Source: Chrysomallon squamiferum
Lineage: Eukaryota; Mollusca; Gastropoda; Neomphalida; Peltospiridae
DNA length: 64,000 bases
NCBI GenBank assembly: GCA_012295275.1
Contig: CM022679.1
Location: forward strand, 19,718,342 to 19,782,341
Direction: 5' to 3'
Shown here: piece by piece, positions 45,901-59,350 of the stretch
Position numbering within the stretch: position 1 is the first letter of the stretch
Layout of the letters: every line of letters begins with the position of its first letter
Program-made: the position numbers and the translations under genes
The notes under the pieces: model-generated
The model's database searches: none
The model's input: only the letters and a program-made list of their open reading frames with translations
Told to the model about the DNA's origin: nothing

Positions 45901-48900
45901 AACAAGCAACACAGTAATCCATAGACTGTACCTTGATTGTCTACAGTAAACCCAACTTTAACACACTTGTGACAGGATGTTATATCAATTTGTTTTTTTT
46001 CTTTTCAGTCTTATGTAGAATTATAAGCAGAAAGATTCGTAATTATTCTTAAAGAAACAATTATATCTCATTCAAATCACATTCAGATTTGCTGGAGATG
46101 GCTTCAAAATTATCTATAATGAATTTTTTAAAAAGAATGGAAGAAATCTTCATTAAACTTCAAACAAACCTTATCCATTAATGGGAAGAATAATTTTTAA
46201 AAACTTACCACTTTGCCAGTGTGTGAGCCAGATGAATGAAGAATAGCAACACGGAAAGGTGGCCACCATTTATGAAACTCCCGCACCCACTGATGCATGA
46301 CTGTAGTAGGACACACAATAATACATGGACCAAGACCCGTGTAACTGAAAAAAGTATTTTTTTAAATGTCACCAAAAAGTAATAACCAGTTGGTGAAAAT
46401 TAACAGAAAATATTACACAAAGCATTAATTTACAAAACTAAAAAACAAAAAAATATAGTAACACAAACTTAATTTAGGTATAACTATTGTTTGTAATTCT
46501 TCTGTTTGGTTCGGTGCAGTTTAACAGAATTTTGAGCTGACAAACTAATATTCCAAACTAAGTTATTTATTAATACTTTCAGAAATACTAGTATTTTATA
46601 TCATCCAAGATTCCGTATGTTCAAAATGTACATTTTCTTCGTGTAACAACAGCAGACTCACGGCAAACTTTTGGACTGCAGTTTACTGCACTTGAGAGCA
46701 GCAAAGAAAACAATCATCTGAATGGTTTTACCAAGTCCCATCTCATCTCCAACAATTCCTCCCGACTCTTGACAATGTAGTTCCCATAACCAACGCACTC
46801 CTGTTTTCTGGTATCTGTAGAAGTATTTAGTACATAATCATGTTAAAACATTTATATAAATCATGTGTTGTGATCTCTCTGTAAGAGATAGACAGTGTAA
46901 ACTGGAAATTCCTACTGAATATCAATAAAACAAAAGGCATTTATTCTTGTGAGAAAGAAAACATTTAAGAACTTGCTTGTAATACTATTTACTCTCTATA
47001 ATGTAATCATGTACATTTGCACATTATTTCTAAATCTTTATTTAAACAACTTAAAACTATTATTTCAAATATAATTTTAAGTATCAGAACAAATTCATCA
47101 AAAACTCTCAATAAGAAGTTCAATGTAACTGAATGGGGCTATTTAATAAATATAAATGAGCAAAACAATAAATCTTCTAAAAATTTTAATCTACAAGTTC
47201 TTTATTTTCTTTTCATGTAATCATTTATGTTAAGAAATGTGTTTTTGTATTTTATGTATACTTTATAAGTAATAATTTTCAGTAATAATATTGTAATAAT
47301 TACTTTCTTTATTTGTATCTTACTTGTACAAGTTATTCCATATTACACCCGGAACTTTGAGGCCACCTTCAAAATGTTCATCTTCCACATCAGAATCAAA
47401 ACAATCCTGCTCCTTTCTTCGTATTAAAATATAAATAAAACTATCGATCAGAAACAAGTTAAATGTTGATCAGATAAGATGAAATGCATTATAAATCAGG
47501 AATCATTAATTATTAAATTCAACAATATTTGCTATATGCATCCATATTATTTTTTAAACATTAGGAAAAAGAATATGCACAGATTATATCTATACTGTAA
47601 TATTTATAAATTTAATTTCATTTTATCACACAACATACATGACAGCAAGCTTTATACTGATATACCTACTTCAAACGTTTCCTGTAAAATCGCTCATCAC
47701 CATCATCTTTTGCCTTCTTTGGACCTAAATTATTCTTTTTTCTTTTTTTGTAACTTGGAACATAATCATCATCTGTGTATGGAGGTGGCTCCCTCTTCTT
47801 TTTCACAACACATTTATCTAAATTATAATATCAGTGCTATACAAATGGATGGTAGAAGTATTTTAATAGATCATGTGAGTGAACTGTAGTTAAATCCCAA
47901 TTAATACAAATAATATCGCTTTTGTTTTTCTGCAGGATATACACACACACACACATAAAAAAATAAATACACACAAGGAATAAATTGTATTTTTATTTTA
48001 TTAGCCACTTCTGAAAAGTGATGAAATGGTTTAGCTACTTTCAACTTTGGAATTAAATTCCTATTGTGATTAACTTCTTTTGTATTAGTCTTTAATTAAA
48101 CTCAAAATTATACAAATATATTTATATATAATATCTACTTACCTACATCTTCATAAGAATCATAATCATTCTCTGGTTTGAAATGGTGTGGAATGTGTTT
48201 TTCATTGTCAGAAGTTACATCTTCACTTAATTTACCATTTTCTGTAGAATTAAGTCTGTGTTTCAAATTATCCTGTTTTTGTTCATTATCCCTTTCCCAT
48301 GAATGCAACTTTATATCGTCTATATCTATAAGATTTGTTTGGTGGGGTTTTTTGTTTGAATAAATGTTGTCTTCTGCTTCTAAAGATCTTCTTCTAAAGC
48401 CTGATTTTGATATATTATTTTCAGGTAAGTGATTAGTTAATGTTTGAGGTTTTTTAACACATTTTTTTTTCACTGCAGACAATAACAAATCTTTTTCAGA
48501 CAAGAATTTGTCAAAATCTGATGTCTCTGGTGTGGCTAACTGGATCTGTTTTTTCTGTACTGGGGTTGTTTCATTCTCCTTTGTTTTTATTACTGTACCA
48601 AATGGTGTCATTTCTCCAAGTCGTATCAGTCGATCCTTCTCCAGTTCCTTCTCAGACTCTTCATTCGGCTTAAAAAGAAGACTGGCAATGTGGTCTGTGT
48701 TATCTCTGTCTGAAATAAAAACGAAAAATAAAATTATAAATTTAAAAGAAAAAATTCACAAAACTATTTATGAAATTATTTCAAGATTTAAAAGTCTGTA
48801 AAGATGTTATGCATGTGTGTATATGTGTGTTTATATATATATAAAAGGAAAATAAATGCCTGAACCTTCTTTATCATCTGTCCTAGAGTCATCACTGAGT

Positions 48901-50310
48901 ACGGCATGGAGCTTGGTCTGAAGAAATCTGCAACGAGCTTTCAACTTCTTTAGTTGTTTTTGCTGAAAATAAAATTTGAATGCAGACCAAAAATATGTGA
49001 TGAAACTAAAGTGCACTTATACAGAATAAAACTAAAACAAGACAAGAAAATTAATGATTTACTTGATGCTAAGTGTAAACAATTCATGGTGAAACAGTAT
49101 CATAAAGAATTATTGAAATTAGTATATGTATTAATTTTTTTTTTTTTTATAGTAGATCCAATGAATTATTTCACCAGAGTGATACCAAATCTTTAACTAT
49201 TTAACAGTAGTGCAAAAATTTTCAAATTGATTAAATTTCAGATTCTTTCTACATTCAAATGATCTAAAAACAGCTTAACTAAACTTTTCTATGCACAGAT
49301 AGTGTGTGTGTGCATGTGATACCTTGTTATCTTTCTGTCGCCAAACAGCACTGTATGTCTTCTCACCAACATTTGATGCATTATCTTCAAATGATTCCAG
49401 CAGTTTGTTAATGTGAACAAACTCTTTTCTTGCAGCACTAAAATTAACCACCAGCTGGTTTTTAATCCACACATGTCAAAATTACAAAATGGCTACATTC
49501 CACTCATGTTTATGTTTAACAACACTAACAAAAATGTATGCATATTTAAAAAAAAAAAAATCTTTAAGAAAACTTGAAGCTTTTTGGAAATGTTTGAAGT
49601 ACAGACATATAAATAAATACATAATATTATTCACCTGTAATATTCATTAACAGATTTCAACTCTTTCTGCAATATTTTCACTAGTCTATTTTGTTCTTCA
49701 ATAGCCAGTGCTTTGTCAACTTGACTTATAACACCTAAAATAAATAATAATTATTATGTTAAAGATATCAACACTTTCAATATTTTTTTAACAATATCTT
49801 ATTATCAAATCTTACAGCAAGAATTTTTTTTTTAATTATTTATATAAAAATAAAATGCCTTAAAACAAAATAACAAGATAATAACTGTTGTAATGTAAGA
49901 CAGACAAGATACCACAACATTCAACATGACATATGAAACTGAATGTTATATAATAACACAAAAATAAAAACAAATAAATAACCAGAACTGCCAATAATAA
50001 AAAATAAAATAAAATGATATACTTAATACCAAAAATGGTTACGATTTTCCATAAATAGGATATATTTCAGTCTAACATACATACCCTGCTCAAATTCATT
50101 TTGATTGAAAACATCAAGTCCCAAATGTTTTAATTCTGCAGATGCCTGTTCTTCCAGTGATGCTTGTGGAATCATTCCAGTATCAACATGAAAAGGTACC
50201 ATCTCTGAAGTTGATGCCTGAACTGGTTCTGAAACCATAGTTACCATGTCTTTATTACCACCACTTTCAGTGTTAGACAACTCCTTTTTATCTGGATTAC
50301 CTGTATCCAT
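39984..50310 (-). CDS. ERCC6: DNA excision repair protein ERCC6 (Cockayne syndrome group B), SNF2-family ATPase
   Basis: DNA-dependent ATPase that recognises stalled RNA polymerase II and starts transcription-coupled repair. Coding exons in order: 50310-50085, 49734-49635, 49437-49323, 48962-48866, 48709-48143, 47817-47670, 47416-47324, 46814-46662, 46344-46209, 45481-45311, 45030-44854, 44533-44417, 44088-43993, 43590-43375, 43161-43051, 42710-42496, 42221-41698, 41436-41305, 41081-40892, 40650-40581, 40373-39984. Sum 4044 nt, 1347 aa plus stop (human 1493), phases consistent. Motif [10 protein letters not shown] at about 471-479, Ia [15 protein letters not shown] at about 584-587, [50 protein letters not shown]-terminal acidic and coiled segments include MTPFGT and [11 protein letters not shown]. 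The C-terminus keeps [17 protein letters not shown] and the terminal helical/winged domain (MRNF-like [16 protein letters not shown]). One intron (40891-40651) has a GC donor. No PGBD3-like insertion. Identity near certain. Confidence 0.97.
43537..43719 (-). repeat. Tandem duplication of the start of an ERCC6 exon (decayed pseudo-exon)
   Basis: A ~91-bp unit covering the first ~54 nt of exon 43590-43375 and ~37 nt of upstream intron is present twice. The upstream copy (about 43628-43719) still reads VFAGLI in the right frame after an intact CAG acceptor but then meets a stop (TGA in AATGCTCTGAAAA) and lacks a donor. It is a non-functional partial exon copy. Confidence 0.75.
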
Positions 50311-50482
50311 CCTCTAATATTTGTGAATTAGACTGAAAGAAAAGAGCAGCAGAATAATAACAATATTAAGTGAATCATTATTAAAACAGAAATTTTACAA
50401 ATATATTTTTGTTATTGGTAGATATATGTCAGTACACATTTATAATATGTGCTAAAATTAGTGCTAAAATTACAAAAGAGCA

Positions 50483-50531
<49 letters not shown>
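50483..50531. repeat. (AAT)n microsatellite upstream of ERCC6
   Basis: Uninterrupted AAT triplet run of about 16 units, 170 bp upstream of the ERCC6 start codon. Confidence 0.9.
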
Positions 50532-50534
<3 letters not shown>

Positions 50535-53500
50535 TAATAAATATATAAATAAATAAATAGAGACATTATCTTTTTTATTTTATTATTCTTATTATTTAAC
50601 TTTAAAAAAAAAAAAAAAATTTTTATTTTATTATTACTTTTTTTATTATATATATTTCTTTTATTGAAAAAAATTTGTTGGTATATTTCGGCTATTAGCA
50701 CGAAATTAAATATTTTGATTGATAATTCCCAACTGTTTAACTTTTGTTGATAAATATTTATAACATTAGATATAAATATTTAGAACACTTCTGATTTAGT
50801 AATTTACTAATTACTGGCGTGAGTAACTGAATTTCCGTGTCCAGGTATATCACTATGCGACTATGTGTATCTGACATATACAGATAATAATAACAACAAC
50901 AATGATACTCAAAAGTGACAAGAAATCAAATTAAAATGTCAAATGACTTGAAATATCAACATCAAGTATTGAACAGCATTTTTATCTCAATTTCAATTTG
51001 ACAATTCGAATAATTTCATAAAGAAAATCTCTTCACAAATGAAAAAATAAAAAAGATTTAAAGGGAAAAGTAAAAACAATTTAAAATAATAATAATCAAA
51101 GAACTCCGACACTGAAAAATATTCTTTGTATAATAATTTATTAAAATCGTACGAAAAGTGATTGAAATTAAACAAATCTTTCACATCATACTTGCAATGT
51201 TACAAGTATATCGCCATTCGTTTTCTTCTTTTTGTATTTTCAGCCTAACAACGAAAGCCTCTACACCGAGCTGAGTCTTCTTCTGTAAACCGATCATTAT
51301 ATAAATAAGAAGGATAAAATATTAATAAGGAAAATAAAAACCAAGCAACAAATATAGCGAGAAAAAAAATTATATATATATATATCATGGCCATCAATAT
51401 TTATTTTTGCAGGTACTCAAAAACCTGTCTGCCACTGCTTAAGTCTGAACTGAATAAATTAATGTCTATTTAAGGAGATTTCAGTGTTGTGTCACATTGA
51501 AGGAATAAACAAATATTTATTTAGTACATTTTAGATATTAACGCTTATAAAGTATGATATAGTTATTCATAGGCAGAGAGAGCTAAACAGATTATAATGG
51601 CAAACCATAGTTTATTCTTGTTCAAATTGTAATGGAAAATAGTCATAATGAGGAGAGCTTATTCAATGTCTTTTGTGTCTGAGCTCTTTGATGGCAGACT
51701 TTTTTTTCTTCTCTTTTTGTTTTTCCTATGGTTATTTAGTTAATTAATATAATTATTTATCTTCTTGAATTATTACTTTTGTTATTGTTGTTGCAATATT
51801 ATCTACTGTTGTAATATAATAATTTTTGTTAATAAAGTACCATCCGCATTAAAGTAGTGGAATAATTGGACGTAATAATAATTGTTTTTAATTAGCATTT
51901 TATTTATTGTTATTGTGGAAATAAAATAAGATAACAAATTAAATAAATAAATTAACAGAAAATATCAGTAAGAGCTAACTGACCGACGTCAGTGGACTGA
52001 CTGCATCGACAAATTATTATATAAATATATTTTTAAATACTTATTAAAGTCTCATAAAATTTCGGAAACACACTGGGCACTAGCTGCAACCAAAAATAGC
52101 CCTGTGAGACCACGGGGAGCAAAATACCTCCCTTTTTGAACCAGCACAAAGCAATATTTTTCAAACAGATCAATTTCATTCTGCTTAATTTCTTCTTTAA
52201 ATTTATTAACTGTACTAAATGTTTCGTTATTATAGCTGAATATAAATAAAATATATATAATCAGTTTCAGATATCTTTTGGATGAAGATTGTTGCTGTTT
52301 TAAACTTCTGTCAACATCACTACAGTAACTGAAATAACTGAAATGCATGTATTTAAATTACGTAAAAACGCATTAACCCCACAACGTCTCTGAAATAATA
52401 AATTTAGATTTGTAATATTATGCAATGAATTAAGAGTCTAGCGGTTTAGTATTCTGACAAGCTATTAACATAATATATCGACAAGTCTGCGGGGTTACAG
52501 CAGCCAGGCCTTTCATTATCTCAGTAAATAGTTGAACGGTCGTGGGACTGACAAGGCCAGTAGTTAAAGTATCTTTCGTCAACGTCAAGTCCTTCAGGCA
52601 AGACGTACACATCTTTCTGACAGGTAAGAAGCCGACATATTGTTTCAAACTACTTCTCTGATGAATACTGCATGAAATAAAATGTTCAGACAGTAATATT
52701 CATAGATGTAGGTTTATGGATTACGAGTCTGTTATTTTAAACATTTAAAGAAAGTAGGGTAAGTAAATAAAATAACATCAGATATATTTAGTAACAGTGA
52801 AATATTTATTATGTTATTTTTATTATTATTATTTTCTATTTCTGTTATAAGCAATGGAAATAAAAAAAATTTCAGTGAAATTAAGAAAAGATTTTCAAAA
52901 ATGTAAAACATTATAATTTCAGATTTTATAACATTGAAATATATATATATATATATATATATTAATTTCATTTACTTTATAAGTAAAATTTTAAATAAAT
53001 ATATTATTTCTACTTAAAAGAAGAAACATATGGAATAAATTATTTCAGCGAATTTAGAAATAAATAGTTAAGCTAGCTTTATCTTTTGCGACCATATGCT
53101 AGTTAGCTTAAAAAATAAAAAAAAAAAAAAAAAAAAAATGTACAGTGAATATGACGAAGGAAAATAGTTTGAAAAATGTATTAAATAAACCTTAATTAAA
53201 TTAATAAATAATAAGTGCGGAATCTACAACCACTGATGGCCATTATAGCTAATAGTGATTTTAGAACGGTTGTGTTTCATTACGTAGCATTAATTTTAAA
53301 TACATTTTTACAATTATAGAGTTTTAAATTATAAAAGTAACAGAAAATGCAGTTTAAATTAGTCTTAGTAAACATAAGAAAATTTTAAAATTATTTATAC
53401 ATTTTTTTTTTAATTTTCCTCCTTTTTTGATATTATTTTATTTCTTATGGTCAAAGGTATATAATATTGTTTTGCCTTCCTATAATGTGATTTTATTACT

Positions 53501-54416
53501 GTAAAACTTCCTTTTAATGATTAACATTTACTTGAACAGATTTTAATATAATTATAGAATACTCATATTTTGATTTCTGAAATTTTAGCAATGAAATAAT
53601 TTTGTAAAACCCTACGTGTGTGATTTGTTTATTCATTTTTTTTATTATTTTTTTAATAATTTCTAATACTTTTAAAATTTCTTTCACATTTTTTCCCCGT
53701 TCATTTATTTATTAATTTTATCGTAAGGCTGTATTAAATATATAAGATAGGAAAAATTGTCGAAATATAATTGGATATATTTTAAAGATGCATTTATGCA
53801 TATATATTTTATATGACTGCGTGCATAAAATTTTATATCAAAGCGCTTTCTTTTCTGTTTCCTTTTTCACACTTTCTATATAATATTTTTTTTCTTTAAC
53901 AAAGCAATACATTTTCTTTTAATCAAGTGACATGAGTTTTATCACAAAGTAGTTTTAAAGTTAAGTGAACATAATGACACTCCTTATCTAAACAGTCCTG
54001 ACCATCTGCGGGAAATCACACTGATAAATGAACTTAACATTGTAACATACATATGTTTTCATTATTACTACTACCGGCACCTACAACTCCCGTTACTGCT
54101 ACTGATAATAATACTAATTCAACTACTACTACCACTATTACTGTTACTATTATTACAAATACTATATTTAACTATATTTTTTCAATCAAAAACATTTCCT
54201 TTATTCGTATATTCTCAGATAAATAAATAAATAAGTTTATTCGCTGACCTGAGATTTTCATTCATTGTTACAATTACACTGACGCAAATGAAAATGTAGT
54301 CAGAAACTTGTTAATTTAATGGTGTTGTTTTAGAAATTCAGTTTTACTGATACATATTCTTTAAATATGATCGTCCAAAAAAATAAATAAATAAATAAAT
54401 AAATGAATAAATAACA

Positions 54417-54419
54417 ATA

Positions 54420-54470
<51 letters not shown>

Positions 54471-54490
54471 TATAATAATAATAATTAATA
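54417..54490. repeat. (AAT)n microsatellite
   Basis: Nearly perfect AAT run in the ERCC6/synaptotagmin intergenic region, flanked by AAAT repeats. Confidence 0.9.
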
Positions 54491-54958
54491 AATAAATAAC
54501 AATAACTAAATAATTTATTTTTTTTATTTTATGAAATTTAAAAAAAAAAAAGTCCAAATCTGAGCACAATCGTATAAGTATTTTACAAAAATTAATATTT
54601 AACAAATTTTAAAATATTGATTATAAAATAATTTGAAAAGAAAAGAATCAATATAATTCAGTTTTGAATCTGTATCAACTACTTATATGGGTCAATTCGA
54701 CTCAAATGCCTACGCCAGTACAGTTTATTCGCTAAAGCAAACGTGCTACATCTTTTAAATCAATTTTCCATTGAAAGTTTCTATTGATCTACAATACCTT
54801 GCTTTTGTTCTTTTTTGCCAGGTGGCGGATGACATTAATCTATATGCAATACGATACAGGCAAGCACAAAAAGAATATAGTGATATAAATAACAACAAAG
54901 TGATATCCCATTTTTTAAACATGCACTGTAATGAACGTAGGTTACACTATTAATTACA

Positions 54959-56035
54959 ATGGGCGCCAAAGACAATTCTCAAGTCACTGGACCGGAAAAG
55001 GCAACAAACTTCCAGAAGTCGCCCGATGTTTCTACTGACAGTACCAGTTCTAGAGGAAATATCGTCGTTGTTGTTGATGGTAAGTTAACTTATTGTAACT
55101 GGTTTCACTTCATATATGTGTTTGTGTTGTCTGTGTGTGAGTGTGTGTGCGCGTGTGCTATTTTCCAAATGTTGCTAACAATAAAGAAAGAAAAATTTGT
55201 AGGGGTTGTTAGCTATTTCTTTTTCGTTTTTCTTTCTTTCTTTCTTTTTTTAATGACGTAGTTTCAAATATTCAGAATGAATAGTTTAATCAAAAATATT
55301 TAAACAAAATCATGATAAACTGAGTAAATGATTGAAGCTCTGACTTTTTCTATGACTATATATATTGAACGAAATGACGTACCGATAAAATTAGCTGACT
55401 GTGTCCTCTTTCAAGCATTCTGAAGAGTTTGTTATCTCGTTGTCATATTTTAATACAAGCAAAAAGTGTTCGCTGGAAACAAATAAATAATAAACTGGAA
55501 ATTTTGATTAGGCTATTTCTTTTTCTTTCCATAGGTGAATTTTTGGATATTTCTTGCTCCTTTCAATGGTTTATCATTCACTGACTGTATAGTACAGCGT
55601 AGTCAACAATGCGTTGCAGCAGTTTAGCTTGAAATAAAATATCTACCTTTAATATTAAATTGTGTTTAATGACTGAACACATTTATTTTCCTCCGGTTAT
55701 ATTTAATTATATTGTTAATCTTTAGAAAATCGGTATTATCCGAGAATCTAAATCATCGTTTAACTTAAAGTTCTACGTTTCATTGCAATGCTTACTGTAT
55801 GACACTGAAAGTTATACAGGGAACCATGGACGCGACGTCTTCTTTCACATATTCAGCTGAGTAAGTCGTTGCTTTTCTTTTCAAATGACTGAAAATATTC
55901 AGCCGCTGTCGTCCAGTTTTGCATGAAGTGCACTGTGTCCTTGTGTGTACATACAAACACTAAGAACACTCACTTATCTTGTTGGAACCTTCATTTTTCT
56001 CATTCTTCTTATTACAAGTGATCTACTTGCTTTCC

Positions 56036-56081
<46 letters not shown>

Positions 56082-58270
56082 GTATAATTTATTTATTTAT
56101 TTATTCATTTATTCATTCGTTCATTCATTTACATCCATTTGTATGCACACACATACATCCACCCACCCACACACCACGGTGTATTTCTAAATATATAATT
56201 TGCTTATTATTATTATAATTATCTTTCTTTCTTTTATATATATATTTTTTAATTGTGATATATATGTATTTTGTTTTCTTTACATTGACCATCACATTTA
56301 GATAACTTCAGTATCTTCGAATTCCGGAACCTCTTCAACATTTTGTTTTTCTTTACTTTCTCATTTGTTTTCCTGCGAATCTTCCATGCTTCCAGCAGAT
56401 TTATTATTTAGGTTTATCCCAAAGTTCTGTTGGTTAAATCGCTCACTGTAATCAAGTGTCCGGATATTCAAAAATGTATTTTCAACAATTCCTTTATACT
56501 GAAAGGGTAACTCTACAAGTTTTTGAAATTATTTTTGACATTAAGTATTTCCAGGCTTCCAGTTCCTTTCTCCTGTGACAAATCCTTGATGATGATATAA
56601 ATTCCAAAGCATTGATTCTTCAGAACACTTTTTGTTAACAAATAAAAAACAAAAATAAAGAACCATTTCACATAATTTTTTCTGTTAAGGTTCCAGTTAC
56701 GTTTTCCAGTCTGCTGTGTGCTTTAGCTAATTGTTTCCCAGGCAGTCCATAACTGGAAGTATCTGACCCGTGCTACGTAGTTAAGCTCTGAACTGATTTC
56801 TTCCAACCAACTCTCCTTCATCTGTTTCAGAAGTCATTTGTCCATAATGTCATTGAAATCAAGGAATATACACTGTGTTAAATGTTTTTGTCTGACCTTA
56901 CATACACAGTGTAATTTATTAGATTAGGAACAGCATGTATTTTTGATTGTTATTACTAGTTAAATTTGTTAAATACGTTCTCTGATATTTGGACGAATTC
57001 AGAAAAGTATGTATTTTATATTTTCATTTTAATGTCCAGATTTAAAAATAAATAAATAAATAAATACATAAATAAATAAAAATGAACGATAATAAACCAT
57101 ACATTAAATATATAAATAAATGTTTATCATCCATATTGTGTGAAGATAGTTTGAATGATTGATATTGGATTTTTTTTTTAAAGGCACCTAAGTGTTCGTC
57201 AGTGTTTTATATTCGATGTCGATAATATCACGGAAGAACAGTCATAACAAATTTTAGCAGCCATTCGAAAAACGTATGCATATACTATATCGATTTTTTA
57301 AATGTCTATACATAAAATTAGATTTTATTTAAGGTCCAGTATTATTTAAAAATTTACACACATGTAAAACACATCACTTTTTTCTTTCTTATTTGTGTTT
57401 TTCAGTTACTTCAACTCATTTAAACAAAATGAATATAATCACAGTTCTCATTAGATAAATGTGTTGAACATGATAATTATGAATTGTTTATAAACATCTG
57501 TTAACATATGCAATTCATATACACAGTATGTTTATGTATGACACAGAAGACTCCGATCATTTATGTTAATACAAATTAAAAAGTTCCCGAAAAAAAGTTT
57601 AAATTGTTCTCTGTGAAAATTCGATTTTTCCGTTTGAATTACAAGTCGGGCCTTTCCTCTGTTACGTACTATTATTAACCGTGTATGAAATACGAAGAGT
57701 TCTTCAGTACAGCGAATTCATAACAAACACTGACCGCGTTTTTCTTTTTCATTTTGACAAACTGCGTGTTATTTTACCTCGACAGAATAACGGGTTTAAA
57801 GATAATTCTATTTATTACCTTTTTATTTTGTTATCATTAATAATACATATACAGAAATACAGGCTGATAGTTATTATTATTAAAATACTGTTGTTAACAG
57901 ATAACAGGATTTTATTGAAAAAAGCCTATCCTTGTAAGAGGTTATATCCTCTCAATTAATTACCTTTATATAATGTAATAAAATGGCAGAGACCAAAATC
58001 GCAATACAAATGTATTCATTAACTGTTTGATCCAAATAATTTAACAGCATCCATATCGTCACACCTGTATTCATTTAAGCTATGGAACATAAAAAAAAGA
58101 AGAAAATTCGAATTCAGATGTTCTAGATTAATTACCCCAGTTAAAATTAATGTAGATCAACGTTAGTCATGCAATATTATATAACTATATATTAGCACAT
58201 TCTCTCTTTCTCTGTATGTATATATAGATGTATGTATATATATCTACAGAAGTCTGTTTATGTAACTGTG

Positions 58271-58303
<33 letters not shown>

Positions 58304-58779
58304 GTGTGTGTGTGTAATTACGCATTTAAAACATTTCAAACAATACTTTTTTTTAACCTTTGTTAAATAGATCTCAATTTTTTAGGTGAAAAAAACAAGC
58401 CGTAGGTGGTGAGTTGAATAGTTTACAAGCAATGTGTTGCACAGAGCCATCTGTCGACAAATAAGTATGTCATTGAAACTTAGCTGCACACAAAATCATT
58501 ACAGAGTTTGACTATCTCGGACTGCTGTGTTGGATTAGCAGTTTATAACGTAGGCTGGTCGATTTTTGTTACTTGTACTCAGTATTTCAGTCGTTTTAGA
58601 TTCATGATCGATGGTAAGCAAAATGAACTGTTACTTAAATATAGATATAAACACTGAGAGATAGAGAGATAGGTAAAGAGATAGACAGACAAATTTAAAT
58701 CTTATTATTTTTTGCTTTATTATTAATTAATATATAATGATTATAATAAATAAATAAATAAATAAATATATAATAGTAA

Positions 58780-58810
<31 letters not shown>

Positions 58811-59264
58811 AAATAAATAAATAAATAAAATATACAGAAAATATATAACTGGAAATGAAATAAAACAATAACATTTTTGTGTGATGTTTTTGTTGAGTTA
58901 AAAATATTTATCACAGCATTCATCTATCTGTGTGTATTTTAATTATACAGTACAACTTCACTATAATCACGCTGCACATTTTTGTTTATTGTCTTACTTA
59001 TTTTTTTAATTAATAACCGCAGGCAAAGTTTACATTGGGTATTCCAGCAGTAGTACTTAGCACAACAGCGTATATCCACTGTTTAATAATAATAAAAAGA
59101 ATAAAAGAATAAATAAATAAAATAAAAGGAAAACAAAAATCTGTACCTATTATTTTATTGTATACTTAATAATTTCTAAATGTTATAAAATAATTATAGT
59201 ATTAGTTAGTAGATCTGTTATTATTTATTGATTTAAACAAAATCGTGTATATGTTATTTTTAAA

Positions 59265-59350
<86 letters not shown>

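Larger units (their letters stand above)
50311..54821. other. Divergent intergenic region between ERCC6 and the synaptotagmin gene
   Basis: About 4.5 kb with promoters for both genes somewhere inside. AAT microsatellites at 50483-50531 and 54417-54490, a (TA)n tract near 52940, and an A-rich tract near 53115. Two minus-strand frames (52052-52348 and 52430-52648) lie in a patch of mixed composition, but neither shows a recognisable domain and I do not call them genes. Confidence 0.55.

Noticed and set aside
52052-52648. Two minus-strand frames of 98 and 72 codons upstream of ERCC6
   Set aside because: The region has mixed composition and might be an old insertion, but neither peptide shows a motif and the two are not joined by credible splice sites.
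56300-56900. Possible minus-strand pseudogene in synaptotagmin intron 1
   Set aside because: A few gene-like peptides (for example [12 protein letters not shown]) but no continuous similarity or family; kept only as a remark in the intron entry.
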